Below, piece by piece: positions 50,601 to 62,551 of a stretch of DNA of 64,000 nt (within the stretch, counting starts at the first letter, position 1; each line of letters begins with the position of its first letter). Position numbers and translations under genes: made by a program. Below the pieces are notes generated by a model. The model did not search any database and had not been told where the DNA came from. It saw only the letters and a list, made by a program, of their open reading frames with translations. This DNA is from Luteimonas sp. YGD11-2 (GTDB lineage: Bacteria > Pseudomonadota > Gammaproteobacteria > Xanthomonadales > Xanthomonadaceae), in the NCBI RefSeq assembly GCF_004118975.1, contig NZ_CP035376.1:868001-932000 (forward strand). The letters are read 5' to 3'.

Positions 50601-51644
50601 TCAGCCGATGCGGACGCGGTCGCCGGCGCCGGCGGTGACCACTTCGCCGATCCGCCAGTGCGCCAGGCCCTGCCGGTCCAGATGTGCCGAGGCAGTGGCA
50701 ACCGCATCCTCCGGCAGCACCAGCACGAAGCCGATGCCGCAGTTGAAGGTGCGCCACATCTCCTCGCGTGCGACCGCGCCCTCGCGCTGCAACCACTCGA
50801 ACACCGGCGGCAGCGGCCATGCGCCAGCATCGATGGCGACACCGAGGCCCTCGGGCACCACGCGGACGATGTTCTCGGTGAGCCCGCCGCCGGTGATATG
50901 GGCCATCGCATGCACGGTGCATCCCGAGGCGTCGTCGAGCAGCGCCAGCACCGGCTTCACGTAGAGCGTGGTCGGCGCCATCAGCGCGTCGATCAGCCGC
51001 ACGCCGCCGAGGTCGAGGTCGGCCGGTTGCCCGGCGCGGTCGTAGATACGCCGCACCAGCGAATAGCCGTTCGAGTGCGGGCCGGACGACGCGATGCCCA
51101 GCAGCACGTCACCGGCACGCACGGCCGAGCCGTCGAGCAGGCGCGACTTCTCCACCGCGCCCACGGTGAACCCGGCGAGGTCGTATTCGCCCGGTGCGTA
51201 CATGTCGGGCATTTCGGCGGTCTCGCCGCCGATCAGTGCGCAGCCGGCGAGTTCGCAGCCGCGCGCGATGCCGCCGACCACCGCGGCGGCGGTGTCGACG
51301 TCGAGCTTGCCGGTGGCGAAGTAGTCGAGGAAGAACAGCGGCTCGGCGCCCTGTACCAGCACGTCGTTGACGCACATGCCGACCAGGTCGATGCCGATGG
51401 TGTCGTGGCGGCCCAGTTGCTGGGCCAGCTTGAGCTTGGTGCCGACGCCGTCCGTGCCCGAGACCAGGACCGGTTCGCGATAGCGCCCGGAGAGATCGAA
51501 CAGCGCGCCGAAGCCGCCGAGCCCGCCCATCACTTCCGGGCGCAGCGTGCGCCGGACCAGCGGCTTGATGCGTTCGACCAGGGCATTGCCCGCGTCGATG
51601 TCGACGCCGGCATCTCGATAGGTGAGCGGGGTGGGGTGGGTCAC
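50601..51644 (-). CDS. purM: Phosphoribosylformylglycinamidine cyclo-ligase (AIR synthetase)
   Basis: A 347-residue enzyme closing the imidazole ring in purine synthesis. It starts at GTG 51644 ([19 protein letters not shown]) with [50 protein letters not shown] and [22 protein letters not shown] box at 51673-51678 gives a short leader. It is divergent from the DUF2066 gene. Confidence 0.96.
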   Translation of the reverse strand: MTHPTPLTYRDAGVDIDAGNALVERIKPLVRRTLRPEVMGGLGGFGALFDLSGRYREPVLVSGTDGVGTKLKLAQQLGRHDTIGIDLVGMCVNDVLVQGAEPLFFLDYFATGKLDVDTAAAVVGGIARGCELAGCALIGGETAEMPDMYAPGEYDLAGFTVGAVEKSRLLDGSAVRAGDVLLGIASSGPHSNGYSLVRRIYDRAGQPADLDLGGVRLIDALMAPTTLYVKPVLALLDDASGCTVHAMAHITGGGLTENIVRVVPEGLGVAIDAGAWPLPPVFEWLQREGAVAREEMWRTFNCGIGFVLVLPEDAVATASAHLDRQGLAHWRIGEVVTAGAGDRVRIG

Positions 51645-51672
51645 GGATGCGGCCGAGGCGGGCGGACCGGCG

Positions 51673-51678
51673 ATTTTA
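51673..51678 (-). promoter_or_regulatory. Candidate -10 box (TAAAAT) for purM-purN
   Basis: TAAAAT on the minus strand, in GCTAAAATCGCC, lies about 28 bases before the GTG start of purM and is one of the few A/T-rich hexamers in this divergent spacer. Confidence 0.45.
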
Positions 51679-51792
51679 GCAGGCCGCGGCAGTCGCCGGC
51701 CGCGCGTGGCGCGTGCGGCGGAGCGGCCGTGCATGGGCGATGGCCCACTTGTGGCACCATTCGCGCGTTTGTCGCAGCGCGAAGGATCAGGC

Positions 51793-52872
51793 ATGTCGTT
51801 GGTTGGCCGGATGGCGGGGTGGATCACGGGGCTGCTGCTGGCGGTCGCGCTGGTCGCGCCCGTGCAGGCGCAGCGCGTCGAAGGCGACAGTGCGCGCGCA
51901 CAGGGGCTGTACGAGGCGGAAGTGCCGGTGGGCAGCCAGAGCGATGCCGCACGCGGTCCGGCACTGAGCCGCGCACTGGCGCAGGTGCTGGGCAAGATTT
52001 CCGGCGATGCCTCGGCGGGGTCGCGGCCCGGCGTGGGCCAGGAGCTGCGCCGCGCGGCGCAGTACGCCGAGCATTACGACTACCGCCAGGACGAAGGCGT
52101 GTCGGCCACCGGGGCGCCGAGCTTCCAGACCACGCTGGTGGTGCGCTTCGACCGCGAGGCGGTGGACGGACTGGCCGCGGCGCTGGGCCTGCCGATCTGG
52201 CCGGAGCCACGGCCGAAGCCGGTGCTGTGGCTGGCCATTGACGACGGCTCGGGGCCGCGCCTGGTGAGTCTGCAGCAGAACAACGTGGTGCGGCCGGTGC
52301 TCGACCGCGCCCGCCAGCGTGGCTACCAGCTGGGCCTGCCACGCGGCAGTGCCGCCGAACAGGCGGGCGTGGGGGCGATCTGGCGCGGCGACGCCGCGGC
52401 GATCGCACGGCTGTCGGCCCGCTACCAGCCGCCGATGCAGCTGATCGGCAAGCTGCAGCGCGCCGGCAGCGGTTGGCGCGCGGACTGGACGTTTGTCGAC
52501 AACGGCCGCGTACTCTCGGAATGGACCAGCGAGCACGCCGATGCCCGTCGCGCGATGAGCGCCGGCGCCGATGGCGCCGCCGATGCACTGGTCAAGCGCT
52601 ATGCGCGGGTGGCGCCGGTGGGCGAGCCGGGCAACTACCGGGTGGTGTTCACCGGGCTGGCCAGCAGCGACGACTTCATCCGCCTGGCGTCGACCCTGCA
52701 GGCGATGCCGGTGGTGCGCCGGGCGGTGCCGATGCGCGCGACGGCTGACGGGGTGGAATACGAACTCGAACTGGTGACCGGCCTGCCGGGCTTCCGGCGC
52801 ATGGCCAACCGCGACGTGCTGGTCGAGGTCGAGGACGTCAGCGACACGCCCACCTTCCGGATCGTGCGGTGA
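51793..52872 (+). CDS. DUF2066 periplasmic protein
   Basis: A 359-residue protein with a signal peptide ([16 protein letters not shown]) and a DUF2066 domain: [33 protein letters not shown] and [26 protein letters not shown]. The function is unknown. ATG 51793 follows AAGGA at suitable distance; the upstream frame to 51622 is unconserved. It heads the DUF2066, AI-2E, hda run opposite purM. Confidence 0.9.
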   Translation: MSLVGRMAGWITGLLLAVALVAPVQAQRVEGDSARAQGLYEAEVPVGSQSDAARGPALSRALAQVLGKISGDASAGSRPGVGQELRRAAQYAEHYDYRQDEGVSATGAPSFQTTLVVRFDREAVDGLAAALGLPIWPEPRPKPVLWLAIDDGSGPRLVSLQQNNVVRPVLDRARQRGYQLGLPRGSAAEQAGVGAIWRGDAAAIARLSARYQPPMQLIGKLQRAGSGWRADWTFVDNGRVLSEWTSEHADARRAMSAGADGAADALVKRYARVAPVGEPGNYRVVFTGLASSDDFIRLASTLQAMPVVRRAVPMRATADGVEYELELVTGLPGFRRMANRDVLVEVEDVSDTPTFRIVR

Positions 52873-52878
52873 TCCGCC

Positions 52879-54039
52879 ATGGCTGAGCATGCCGACCAGG
52901 CCATTGCGATCTTCCTCAAACGCCTGCAGTGGGGCCTGGTGGCCCTCGCGGTGCTGTGGCTGATCGGCGCCCTCGGGCCGATCCTGACGCCGTTCGTACT
53001 GGCGGCGCTGCTGGGCTGGCTGGGCGACCCGCTGGTGGACCGGATCGAGCGCACCGGCCGCTCGCGCGGTGTCGCGGTGTCGCTGGTGTTCCTGCTGATG
53101 GTGCTGCTGGTGGTGCTGGTGCTGCTGATCCTGGTGCCCTTGATCGAGCGCCAGGTGGTGACGCTGATCGACAGCCTGCCGGTCTACCGCGAGTGGCTCA
53201 TGGGCACCGCGATCCCGTGGATGGAGCGCCGTTTCGGCATCGAGATCTCCGAGTGGATGGACCCGGATCGCCTGATCGAATGGGTGCGCGGGCACTGGCA
53301 GCAGGCGGGTGGGGTGGCGACCACGTTCATGTCCTACGTGTCGCGCTCGGGCTTCGCGCTGATCGCGTTGATCGTGAACCTGGTGCTGGTGCCGATCCTC
53401 ACGTTCTACTTCCTGCGCGACTGGGACGTGCTGGTGGCGCGGGTGTCGCAGCTGATCCCGCGCGACCACTACGCCACCGTGACGCGGCTGGCGCGCGAAT
53501 CCGACGAATCGCTGGCGGCATTCCTGCGCGGACAGTTCCTGGTGATGCTGGCGCAGGGCGCGTTCTACGCGATCGGCCTGCAGCTGATCGGCCTGCGCCT
53601 GGGCATTCTGGTCGGCCTGATCGCCGGGCTGATCAGTTTCGTGCCGTACCTGGGCGCGACCGTCGGCCTGATCATGATGCTGCTGGCCGCCGTGGTGCAG
53701 GCGCAGGGGTTCGACTGGCAGCTGCTGATCCTGGGCACGATCGTGTTCACCGCCGGCCAGCTGTTCGAGAGCTATGTGCTGACGCCGCGCCTGGTCGGCG
53801 ACCGCATCGGCCTGCATCCGGTCGCGGTGATCTTCGCGGTGATGGCGGGTGGCCAGCTGTTCGGCTTCGTCGGCATGCTGATCGCGCTGCCGGTGGCCGC
53901 GGTGGCCAACGTACTGCTGCGCTTTGCGCATGAGCGCTACCAGGCCAGTCGCCTGTACACCGGCACGCCGAGCACGCTGGTGGTGGATGACCGCGCGCTG
54001 GTGGTGACCGACGGCGCGCCGCGGGTCGACAAGGACTGA
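52879..54039 (+). CDS. AI-2E/PerM-family membrane protein
   Basis: A 386-residue inner-membrane protein with about seven to eight helices, including LAVLWLIGALGPILTPFVLAALLGWL, a long central amphipathic region, and FLRGQFLVMLAQGAFYAIGL with FVPYLGATVGLIMMLLAAVVQ and the C-terminal LTPRLVGDRIGLHPVAVIFAVMAGGQLFGFVGMLIALPVAAV. The family is named for autoinducer-2 export, but many members are antiporters or of unknown role. Confidence 0.92.
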   Translation: MAEHADQAIAIFLKRLQWGLVALAVLWLIGALGPILTPFVLAALLGWLGDPLVDRIERTGRSRGVAVSLVFLLMVLLVVLVLLILVPLIERQVVTLIDSLPVYREWLMGTAIPWMERRFGIEISEWMDPDRLIEWVRGHWQQAGGVATTFMSYVSRSGFALIALIVNLVLVPILTFYFLRDWDVLVARVSQLIPRDHYATVTRLARESDESLAAFLRGQFLVMLAQGAFYAIGLQLIGLRLGILVGLIAGLISFVPYLGATVGLIMMLLAAVVQAQGFDWQLLILGTIVFTAGQLFESYVLTPRLVGDRIGLHPVAVIFAVMAGGQLFGFVGMLIALPVAAVANVLLRFAHERYQASRLYTGTPSTLVVDDRALVVTDGAPRVDKD

Positions 54040-54052
54040 CAGGGCACGCACG

Positions 54053-54796
54053 GTGAATCCCCCGGTGCCCGGCGCCGCGCAGCTGCCGCTTGCGCTGCGT
54101 TATCCGCCTGACCAGCGCTTCGATACCTTCGTCGGCGCCCCCGACGGTGCGCTCGCCCAGCTGCAGGCCCTCGCCACCGGCCACGAACGTGGCGGCGTGC
54201 TGCTGCAGGGGCCGCCGGGCGTAGGCAAGACCCATCTCGCACTGGCGGCGTGCGCGCATGCGGAAGCCGCGGGCCTGCGCAGCGCGTTCCTGCCGCTGGC
54301 GACTGCCGTCGGTCGCCTCGGGGCTGCGCTGGAAGCGCTCGACACCTGCGACTTCATCGCGCTCGATGGCCTCGATGCGGTGCTGGGCACCCGCGAGGAC
54401 GAAGTCGCGCTGTTCCATTTCCACAACCGCGCGATGGATGGCGGGCGGCGGCTGCTGTACACCGCCGGTACGCCGGCCGCGGGTCTGACGATCGGCCTGC
54501 CGGACCTGGGCTCGCGCCTGGCCGCCTGCACCGGCATCGCGCTGGCGCCGCTGGATGACGAGGGACGGCGTGAGCTGCTGCAGTGCCGCGCGCTGCGACG
54601 TGGGCTGGTGGTCGAGCCCGCGGCGATCGACTGGCTGCTGCGCCGGGTCGGCCGCGACCTCGGCGGGCTCACCCGGCTGCTCGACCAGCTCGACCGTGCA
54701 TCGCTGGCCGCCCAGCGCCGGGTGACGGTGCCGTTCCTGCGCCAGGTGCTGGCTGCGGAGCCGGCCTCCGACGACGCCGGCACTCCGGGCGGCTGA
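54053..54796 (+). CDS. hda: DnaA regulatory inactivator Hda
   Basis: A 247-residue AAA+ protein homologous to DnaA domain III that promotes ATP hydrolysis by DnaA after replication initiation with the sliding clamp. The N-terminal QLPLAL motif (residues 10-15) matches the clamp-binding pentapeptide. GPPGVGKTHLALA is Walker A. The conserved C-terminal RRVGRDLGGLTRLLDQLDRASLAAQRRVTVPFLRQVL is present. It starts at GTG 54053, 13 bases after the previous stop. Confidence 0.93.
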   Translation: MNPPVPGAAQLPLALRYPPDQRFDTFVGAPDGALAQLQALATGHERGGVLLQGPPGVGKTHLALAACAHAEAAGLRSAFLPLATAVGRLGAALEALDTCDFIALDGLDAVLGTREDEVALFHFHNRAMDGGRRLLYTAGTPAAGLTIGLPDLGSRLAACTGIALAPLDDEGRRELLQCRALRRGLVVEPAAIDWLLRRVGRDLGGLTRLLDQLDRASLAAQRRVTVPFLRQVLAAEPASDDAGTPGG

Positions 54797-54814
54797 TCGC
54801 CGCCTGCAGCGGCC

Positions 54815-55519
54815 TCACGCCGCGGACAGCTCCGCGTCGAGCAGCTGCAGCCGCTGCGGCGTGCCGACATCGGTCCAGCGCCCGCGATGATGGGTGCCGG
54901 TGACCTGGCCTTCGCGCATCGCCGCACGCAGTAACGGCGCCAGCCGGAAACGCGCCGGGGTTGCGTTCGCGCCTGGCGCGTCGCCGATCACCTGTGCCCA
55001 GTTGTCGAACAGCGACGCGCGGTAGATGCCGATCCCGGCATAGGTGAGCCGCGGCGCGCCCCCGGTGCGCACATCGCCCGACGGGTGGAGCGCGAAGTCG
55101 CCGTCGGGGTTGTGATCCGGGTTGTCGACCAGCACCAGATGCGCGTCCCCCGGTGGGTGCGCGGGCAGTTGCGCGAAATCGAAGTCGGTCCAGACATCGC
55201 CATTGACGGCGATGAAGGGCGCATTGCCCAGCCGCGACAGCGCCCTCCACATCCCACCGCCGGTTTCCAGCGGCACGTCGCCCTCGTAGCTGTAATGGAT
55301 GCGCAGGCCCCAGCGCTCGCCGTCGCCCAGTTCCGCGGGGAAGCGCCGTGCCAGCCACGAGGTGTTGACCACGACCTCGTCGACCCCCAGCGCGGCCAGC
55401 TTCTCGAGGTGCCAGACGATCAGCGGCCTGCCGCCCACCACGAGCAGCGGCTTGGGCGTGGTCTCGGTCAGCGGGCGCATGCGCTCGCCGAGTCCGGCGG
55501 CGAAGATCAGCGCTTTCAT
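54815..55519 (-). CDS. murU: Nucleotidyltransferase, MurNAc-1-phosphate uridylyltransferase type
   Basis: A 234-residue sugar nucleotidyltransferase: KALIFAAGLGERMRPLTETTPKPLL opens with the NTP-binding loop, VNGDVWTDFDFAQL is the metal-binding Asp region, and GRWTDVGTPQRLQLL closes the fold. Close relatives make UDP-MurNAc in cell-wall recycling after AmgK; no amgK lies here, so a role in another sugar-nucleotide pathway is possible. It is divergent from manC. Confidence 0.85.
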   Translation of the reverse strand: MKALIFAAGLGERMRPLTETTPKPLLVVGGRPLIVWHLEKLAALGVDEVVVNTSWLARRFPAELGDGERWGLRIHYSYEGDVPLETGGGMWRALSRLGNAPFIAVNGDVWTDFDFAQLPAHPPGDAHLVLVDNPDHNPDGDFALHPSGDVRTGGAPRLTYAGIGIYRASLFDNWAQVIGDAPGANATPARFRLAPLLRAAMREGQVTGTHHRGRWTDVGTPQRLQLLDAELSAA

Positions 55520-55614
55520 CGGATACTCCGGTGCACGGCCGGCAACGCCGGTGGTCGGGGCGGCCAAGGGTAAACTGCGCGTCCAGTCGGCGCGAACAAG
55601 CGAAGGGGATGGCC

Positions 55615-57012
55615 ATGTTGCAGGTGGTGTTGCTGTCCGGTGGATCCGGCACGCGGCTGTGGCCGTTGTCGCGCGAGGCGTATCCCAAGCAGTTCCTGCC
55701 GCTGGCAGGCGAGACGACGATGGTGCAGGACACCTGGTCGCGCGCGGCCGCGCTGACCACGCTGAAGCCGATCGTGGTCGCCAACGAGGAACACCGCTTC
55801 CTTGTTGCCGAACAGTTGCGGCAGATCGGTGCCCCGGTGCCGGACATCGTGCTTGAGCCGGTGGGGCGCAACACCGCGCCGGCGATTGCCGCCGCGGCAC
55901 TGCAGGCGCGCGCGGCAGGCGCGGACCCGGTGCTGCTGGTGCTGCCCTCCGACCACGTCGTGCGCGATGTCGCCGCGTTCCACGCCGCCGTGCGCCAGGC
56001 CCTGCCTGCGGCCGAGGACGGCGCGCTGGTGACCTTCGGGATCCGTGCGTCGGCACCGGAGACCGGCTTCGGCTACATCCAGGCCGCTGCCGGCGAGGGC
56101 GTGCGCCGGGTGCTGCGCTTTGTCGAAAAACCGGATGCGGACACCGCGCGAGCGTACCTCGCAAGCGGCGATTACGTCTGGAACAGCGGAATGTTCCTGT
56201 TCCGGGCCTCGCGCTATCTCGACGAGATCGCGCGCTTCCGCCCGGACATCCTCGACGCGGTCCGCCGCGCGTTCGACGCCGCCAGCCGCGATGGCGACTT
56301 CGTCCGCCTCGAACGCGGGGCATTCGCGGCCAGTCCGTCGGATTCGATCGATTACGCGGTGATGGAGAAGACCTCCGACGCACGCGTGCTGCCGGTCGAC
56401 ATCGGCTGGAACGATGTCGGCTCGTGGTCGGCGCTATGGGACGTCAGCGATCAGGACGAGCATGGCAATGCCGGCCACGGCGACGTGATCGCGGTGGACA
56501 GCCGCAACAGCTATGCGTATTCGCGCCGGCTGGTGGCGCTGGTCGGCGTCGACGACCTGGTGGTGGTGGAGACCGATGATGCGGTGCTGGTGGCGCGCAA
56601 GGACCGCGTGCAGCAGGTCAAGGACGTGGTGGCGCGGCTCAAGGCCGACCAGCGCAGCCACGCGGTGATGCACCGCGAAGTGCACCGGCCCTGGGGCAGC
56701 TACGATTCGGTCGACGTCGGCAACGGCTTCCAGGTCAAGCGGATCAAGGTGAAACCCGGAGCGCGGCTGTCGCTGCAGTCGCACGCGCACCGCGCCGAGC
56801 ACTGGGTGGTGGTGCGCGGCACCGCGCGGGTCACCCGCGACAACGACGTGTTCGATCTCCACGCCAACCAGTCCACCTACATTCCGCTGGGCGCGCGGCA
56901 CCGGCTGGAGAATCCGGGCGTCGATCAACTGGAACTGATCGAGGTGCAGTCCGGCGACTACCTCGGCGAGGACGACATCGTCCGCTACGAGGACGTATAC
57001 GGGCGGTCCTGA
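55615..57012 (+). CDS. manC: Mannose-1-phosphate guanylyltransferase / mannose-6-phosphate isomerase
   Basis: A 465-residue bifunctional enzyme (XanB/AlgA type). The N-terminal pyrophosphorylase has VVLLSGGSGTRLWPLSREAYPKQFLPL, LEPVGRNTAPAIAAAAL and FVEKPDADTA. The C-terminal isomerase cupin has RPWGSYDSVDVGNGFQVKRIKVKPGARLSLQSHAHRAEHWVVVRGTARV. It supplies GDP-mannose for LPS or exopolysaccharide. ATG 55615 lies six bases after AAGGGG; ATG 55609 is the alternative. Confidence 0.95.
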   Translation: MLQVVLLSGGSGTRLWPLSREAYPKQFLPLAGETTMVQDTWSRAAALTTLKPIVVANEEHRFLVAEQLRQIGAPVPDIVLEPVGRNTAPAIAAAALQARAAGADPVLLVLPSDHVVRDVAAFHAAVRQALPAAEDGALVTFGIRASAPETGFGYIQAAAGEGVRRVLRFVEKPDADTARAYLASGDYVWNSGMFLFRASRYLDEIARFRPDILDAVRRAFDAASRDGDFVRLERGAFAASPSDSIDYAVMEKTSDARVLPVDIGWNDVGSWSALWDVSDQDEHGNAGHGDVIAVDSRNSYAYSRRLVALVGVDDLVVVETDDAVLVARKDRVQQVKDVVARLKADQRSHAVMHREVHRPWGSYDSVDVGNGFQVKRIKVKPGARLSLQSHAHRAEHWVVVRGTARVTRDNDVFDLHANQSTYIPLGARHRLENPGVDQLELIEVQSGDYLGEDDIVRYEDVYGRS

Positions 57013-57168
57013 GTGGCCGGGGCTTGCTGCCACGGATGATGACGCGGATCGACGCATAGCGAACCGACAGCAGGCACGGTCGAGCTGGTTTCCCGCTGAC
57101 CGGCGTGGATTCGCGGCAGTACGCGTTCGACCCCCCGCGTGCCGCGAGTCTCCGGCGCCACGCGACGC

Positions 57169-57174
57169 TAGAAT
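57169..57174 (+). promoter_or_regulatory. Candidate -10 box (TAGAAT) for cysD-cysNC
   Basis: TAGAAT lies 38 bases before the proposed GTG start of cysD within the 200-bp gap after manC. The rest of that gap holds no recognisable gene or repeat. Confidence 0.4.
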
Positions 57175-57212
57175 GCGTGCATCGCGGCGAGGCCGCCGTC
57201 ACCCGCAGACCC

Positions 57213-58109
57213 GTGACCGATCATCTCGACCGCCTCGAGGCGGAAAGCCTGCATATCCTGCGTGAGGTCGCGGCGGAAAGCCGTCGTCCGGTCATGCTGT
57301 ATTCGATCGGCAAGGACAGCTCGGTGCTGCTGCACCTGCTGCTCAAGGCGTTCGCGCCTGCGACTCCTCCGATTCCCCTCCTGCACGTGGATACCACGTG
57401 GAAGTTCCGCGAGATGATCGCGTTCCGCGATCGCCGCGCGGCGGAAACCGGGGTGGACCTGCATGTCCACATCAATCCCGATGGCGTGCGCGAGGGCATC
57501 GGTCCGTTCAGCCACGGTGCCAGCGTGCACACGGAAGTAATGAAGACGCTCGCACTCAAGCAGGCGCTGGAGGCCGGCGGCTACGATGCCGCGATCGGCG
57601 GTGCCCGCCGCGACGAGGAGAAGTCGCGCGCGAAGGAGCGCGTGTTCTCGTTTCGCGACGCCGCCCACCGCTGGGACCCGCGCCGGCAGCGGCCGGAACT
57701 CTGGAACCTCTACAACGCGCGTGTCGGCAGCGGCGAGAGCGTGCGGGTGTTTCCGCTGTCGAACTGGACCGAGCTGGACGTGTGGCGCTACATCCGCCGC
57801 GAGGCGATCGACGTGGTGTCGCTGTACTTCGCGGCCGAGCGCCCCGTGGTGCATCGCGACGGCACCTGGATCATGGTCGACGACGACCGCTTCATGCTTC
57901 GCGATGGCGAATCCGTGGAACAGCGCCGGGTCCGCTTCCGCACCCTCGGCTGCTATCCGCTCACCGGCGCGGTGGAATCGGAAGCCGCCGACCTCGATGC
58001 GGTGATCCGCGAGATGGAGCGCAGCGCACTGTCCGAGCGCGCCGGGCGGCTGATCGACCACGCAGACGGCGACTCGATGGAAAAGAAGAAGCGGGAAGGG
58101 TACTTCTGA
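57213..58109 (+). CDS. cysD: Sulfate adenylyltransferase subunit 2
   Basis: A 298-residue ATP sulfurylase small subunit of the PAPS-reductase fold: PP-loop [58 protein letters not shown] and [15 protein letters not shown]. With CysN it makes adenylyl sulfate from sulfate and ATP. GTG 57213 gives the usual length. The stop shares one base with cysNC (TGATG). Confidence 0.95.
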   Translation: MTDHLDRLEAESLHILREVAAESRRPVMLYSIGKDSSVLLHLLLKAFAPATPPIPLLHVDTTWKFREMIAFRDRRAAETGVDLHVHINPDGVREGIGPFSHGASVHTEVMKTLALKQALEAGGYDAAIGGARRDEEKSRAKERVFSFRDAAHRWDPRRQRPELWNLYNARVGSGESVRVFPLSNWTELDVWRYIRREAIDVVSLYFAAERPVVHRDGTWIMVDDDRFMLRDGESVEQRRVRFRTLGCYPLTGAVESEAADLDAVIREMERSALSERAGRLIDHADGDSMEKKKREGYF

Positions 58110-59944
58110 TGGCGGGCATGGATTTCCTGCGCCTGATCGCCTGCGGCAGCGTGGACGACGGCAAGAGCACGCTGATCGGCCGGTTGCTGCACGAAGCCGG
58201 GCGCGTTCCCGACGACGAGCGCGCCGCACTGGCGCGCGCGAGCGCCAGCCATGGCACGCGCGGCGGCGAGGTCGATTACGCGCTACTGCTCGATGGACTC
58301 GATGCCGAGCGTGAGCAGGGCATCACCATCGACGTGGCCTGGCGCCACCTGCAGACCGCGGGGCGCCGCTTCCTGATCGCGGACTGCCCGGGGCACGTGC
58401 AGTACACCCGCAACATGGCGACCGGCGCGTCGGTCGCGGACCTGGCGATCGTACTGGTCGATGCCAGCCGCGGCCTGCTTCCGCAGACGTTCCGCCACGC
58501 CGCGATCCTGTCGCTGTTCGGCGTGCGCCACGTGCTGCTGGCGGTCAACAAGATGGACCGCGTCGGATACGCGCAACCGGTGTTCGAGGCGATCGCGTCC
58601 CGCTTCTGGGAACATGCCGGCAGGCTTGGCATCGCGGATGTCATGGCGATCCCGGTGGCCGCGGCTGTGGGCGACAACGTCACCACGCGCTCGACGGCGA
58701 TCGACTGGTACCACGGCCCCAGCGTGCTCGAACATCTCGAGGGCGTGCGCGTCGATTCGCCGGATCCCGGCCTGCCGCTGCGGCTGCCCTTGCAGTCGGT
58801 GCTGCGCGACGCCGATGGCGGGCGCTGGCTCACCGGCACGCTGGCCGCCGGTCGCGTGCGTATCGGCGACGAGGTCCGCATCGAGCCCAGCGGCATCGCA
58901 AGCCGGATCGCGGCACTCACGGTTGCCGGCGTGCCGGCCGCCTCGGCAGAGGTGGGGCAGGCGGTGGCGGTGCAACTCGCCGATGACGTGGACGCAGGGC
59001 GCGGGCACGTGCTGGCGGCGGTGGACGCACCGCTCGCCCATACCGACCAGTTCGTTGCCGAAGTGCTCTGGTTCGACGAGGCGCCGCTGCTGCCCGGGCG
59101 CCGCTACCAGTTCAGGAGCGGCGCGCGTGCGGTGGGTGCGCGCATCAGCGAACTGAAGTTCCGCCACGACCCCGAAAGCCTGCAACCATTGGCCGCGAAG
59201 CGGCTGGAGTTCAACGAGATCGGCGAGGTGGTGATCTCGCTGGATGCGGTGGTCGCCTACGCGCCGTATGCGGAGAACGCAACGCTCGGCGGCTTCATCC
59301 TCGTCGATCCGCTCAGCCGGGCCACGGTCGGTGCCGGCATGATCCGCCACGGCTTGCGGCGCGCCGATAACATCCATTGGCAGGTGCTCGATGTCGACCG
59401 CAACGCGCGTGCGGCGTTGAAGGGGCAGCGGCCACGCTGCATCTGGTTCACCGGGCTGTCGGGCGCCGGCAAGTCGACGATCGCCAATCTCGTTGAACGC
59501 GGCCTGCTGGCGCGGGGGCTGCACACCTATCTGCTCGACGGCGACAACGTGCGCCACGGGCTCAACCGCGATCTCGGCTTCACCGACGAGGACCGGGTGG
59601 AGAACCTGCGGCGCATCGGCGAGGTCGCGCGCCTGATGACCGATGCCGGCCTGGTCGTGCTGGTGAGTTTCATCTCGCCGTTCCGCGCCGAGCGCGCCGC
59701 CGCACGCGCGCTGTTCGATCCCGGCGACTTCATCGAGGTCTTCGTCGATACGCCGCTGGCCGACGCCGAGCGGCGCGACGTCAAGGGCCTGTACGCGAAG
59801 GCACGCCGCGGCGAACTGCCGAACTTCACCGGCATCGATTCACCCTACGAGCCGCCGGAAGCGCCGGAGCTGGTGCTCGACACCAGGCACGACGACGCGC
59901 AGGCGCTGGCGGACCGGGTGATCGGCTATCTGCTCGACAGTTGA
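58109..59944 (+). CDS. cysNC: Fused sulfate adenylyltransferase subunit 1 / adenylylsulfate kinase
   Basis: A 611-residue CysN-CysC fusion. The GTPase half has G1 [15 protein letters not shown]3 [12 protein letters not shown] and G4 NKMD, and beta-barrel domains that extend to about residue 430. The C-terminal APS kinase has Walker [12 protein letters not shown] (about 450), [17 protein letters not shown] and [10 protein letters not shown]. Together with CysD it activates sulfate to PAPS. The fusion is common in Xanthomonas and relatives. Confidence 0.96.
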   Translation: MAGMDFLRLIACGSVDDGKSTLIGRLLHEAGRVPDDERAALARASASHGTRGGEVDYALLLDGLDAEREQGITIDVAWRHLQTAGRRFLIADCPGHVQYTRNMATGASVADLAIVLVDASRGLLPQTFRHAAILSLFGVRHVLLAVNKMDRVGYAQPVFEAIASRFWEHAGRLGIADVMAIPVAAAVGDNVTTRSTAIDWYHGPSVLEHLEGVRVDSPDPGLPLRLPLQSVLRDADGGRWLTGTLAAGRVRIGDEVRIEPSGIASRIAALTVAGVPAASAEVGQAVAVQLADDVDAGRGHVLAAVDAPLAHTDQFVAEVLWFDEAPLLPGRRYQFRSGARAVGARISELKFRHDPESLQPLAAKRLEFNEIGEVVISLDAVVAYAPYAENATLGGFILVDPLSRATVGAGMIRHGLRRADNIHWQVLDVDRNARAALKGQRPRCIWFTGLSGAGKSTIANLVERGLLARGLHTYLLDGDNVRHGLNRDLGFTDEDRVENLRRIGEVARLMTDAGLVVLVSFISPFRAERAAARALFDPGDFIEVFVDTPLADAERRDVKGLYAKARRGELPNFTGIDSPYEPPEAPELVLDTRHDDAQALADRVIGYLLDS

Positions 59945-60053
59945 GTCCGCGCCGGTGATGCGGCAACGGTGAGTCGCCACGATCGGGCCGACGCCTCGCC
60001 GGCCTGGTCCTTGCAGTGGGCTGAAGTGCTGACCGGGCGTCAACCGCGAGGAA

Positions 60054-60317
60054 TCAGCGCGGTCGCACCAGCTGCAGCAGGCCGAGAATGACCACCGCGC
60101 CGAGCAGCGCACCGAAGAAGCCGGCGGCCTGGCCGATCGCATACCAGCCCATCTGTTGCCCGCCCCAGGTGCCCAGCAGGGCGCCGCCGATGCCGAGCAG
60201 GCAGGTCAGGATCACGCCCATGCGGCGGCGGCCCGGGGTGATCGCCCGCGCGAGGATGCCGACCACCAGGCCGATCAGGATGATGTAGAGCCAGTTGCTG
60301 CTGCCGAACGGTGCCAT
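60054..60317 (-). CDS. GlsB/YeaQ/YmgE-family stress-response membrane protein
   Basis: An 87-residue protein with three hydrophobic helices and the family pattern YIILIGLVVGILARAITPG, followed by MGVILTCLLGIGGALLGTWGGQQM and a final FFGALLGAVVILGLLQL. These small inner-membrane proteins are linked to stress responses without a known activity. AGGGGG precedes the ATG. Confidence 0.9.
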   Translation of the reverse strand: MAPFGSSNWLYIILIGLVVGILARAITPGRRRMGVILTCLLGIGGALLGTWGGQQMGWYAIGQAAGFFGALLGAVVILGLLQLVRPR

Positions 60318-60375
60318 GTCGCCCCCTGTGAAGATCCGGGCGCAAGCATAGCCGCAGCCGCGGTCGTCGCCCTCT

Positions 60376-60402
60376 CCCTCTCCGCGGCACGCGCGGAGAG
60401 GG
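60376..60402. repeat. Eleven-base perfect hairpin between the M20 peptidase and GlsB-type genes
   Basis: CCCTCTCCGCG and CGCGGAGAGGG enclose a GCACG loop, 15 bases past the peptidase stop on the minus strand. The CCCTCTCC wording resembles intergenic palindromes seen in many proteobacteria. It could act as a factor-independent stop or mRNA stabiliser. Confidence 0.55.
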
Positions 60403-60416
60403 AACGGTCCGCGGCC

Positions 60417-61910
<1,494 letters not shown>

Positions 61911-61940
61911 GGCGACTCCTGGAAAGCGGGGGAAGGCCCC

Positions 61941-61946
61941 ATTCTA
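61941..61946 (-). promoter_or_regulatory. Candidate -10 box (TAGAAT) for the M20 peptidase gene
   Basis: TAGAAT on the minus strand lies about 30 bases before the ATG, with AGGAG between. Unlike the leaderless boxes elsewhere in the window, this one leaves room for a ribosome-binding site. Confidence 0.45.
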
Positions 61947-62107
61947 GCCGGCGCGTCGCGGTCGGAATTTTCCGACGCCGGCTGCCGGCTTTGCCCTGTG
62001 GGCGCACGGCGCGGCGGGCGATAGGCGCGGCCGCGGCGGTTGCGGACACTCTGCATACCGGCGCGGGCGCGCCGGCAGGAAGCCACCCACATACGGAAGG
62101 AATCGCC

Positions 62108-62455
62108 ATGAACATGTTCACCAGGACCCTGTGCACGTCACTGCTTTCGCTGTTGCTGGCCGGCGCCGCCTGGGCCAGCGAGAAGGTCAATATCAACACC
62201 GCCGACGCCGCCACGCTCGACCGCGTGCTGGTCAACGTGGGCCCGGCCAAGGCCGAGGCCATCGTCGAGCACCGCAAGGCCAACGGCGCCTTCCGCAGCG
62301 TCGAGCAGCTCGCCCTCGTCAAGGGCATCGGCCTGCGTACCGTGGAGCTCAACCGCGATCGCATCGAGCTCGGCGCGGCGCCTGCGCGCCGTCCGGCCGA
62401 GCGTCCCGCGGCCGCCGCCACCACCGCGACCGCAACCGCGCGTCCGCAGCGCTGA
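62108..62455 (+). CDS. ComEA-like helix-hairpin-helix DNA-binding protein
   Basis: A 115-residue secreted protein with a signal peptide (TSLLSLLLAGAAWA) and a ComEA HhH domain: KVNINTADAATLDRVLVNVGPAKAEAIVEHRKANGAFRSVEQLALVKGIGLRTVELNRDRI. A Pro/Ala/Thr-rich tail follows. ComEA binds DNA in the periplasm during transformation; small single-domain forms are common in gammaproteobacteria. AAGGAA precedes ATG 62108. Confidence 0.92.
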   Translation: MNMFTRTLCTSLLSLLLAGAAWASEKVNINTADAATLDRVLVNVGPAKAEAIVEHRKANGAFRSVEQLALVKGIGLRTVELNRDRIELGAAPARRPAERPAAAATTATATARPQR

Positions 62456-62551
62456 AGAGGCACCTGGGGGCCGCACACGGACGCGCGGCCGCCAGTCGGG
62501 AGCAGGACCGCTCCGGGAGTCCGGCACGGAGGCCGGAATGACAGGGATGTT

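Noticed and set aside
51748..51766. TGGCAC near a divergent promoter as a sigma-54 site
   Set aside because: The -12 element (TTGC at the right spacing) is missing.
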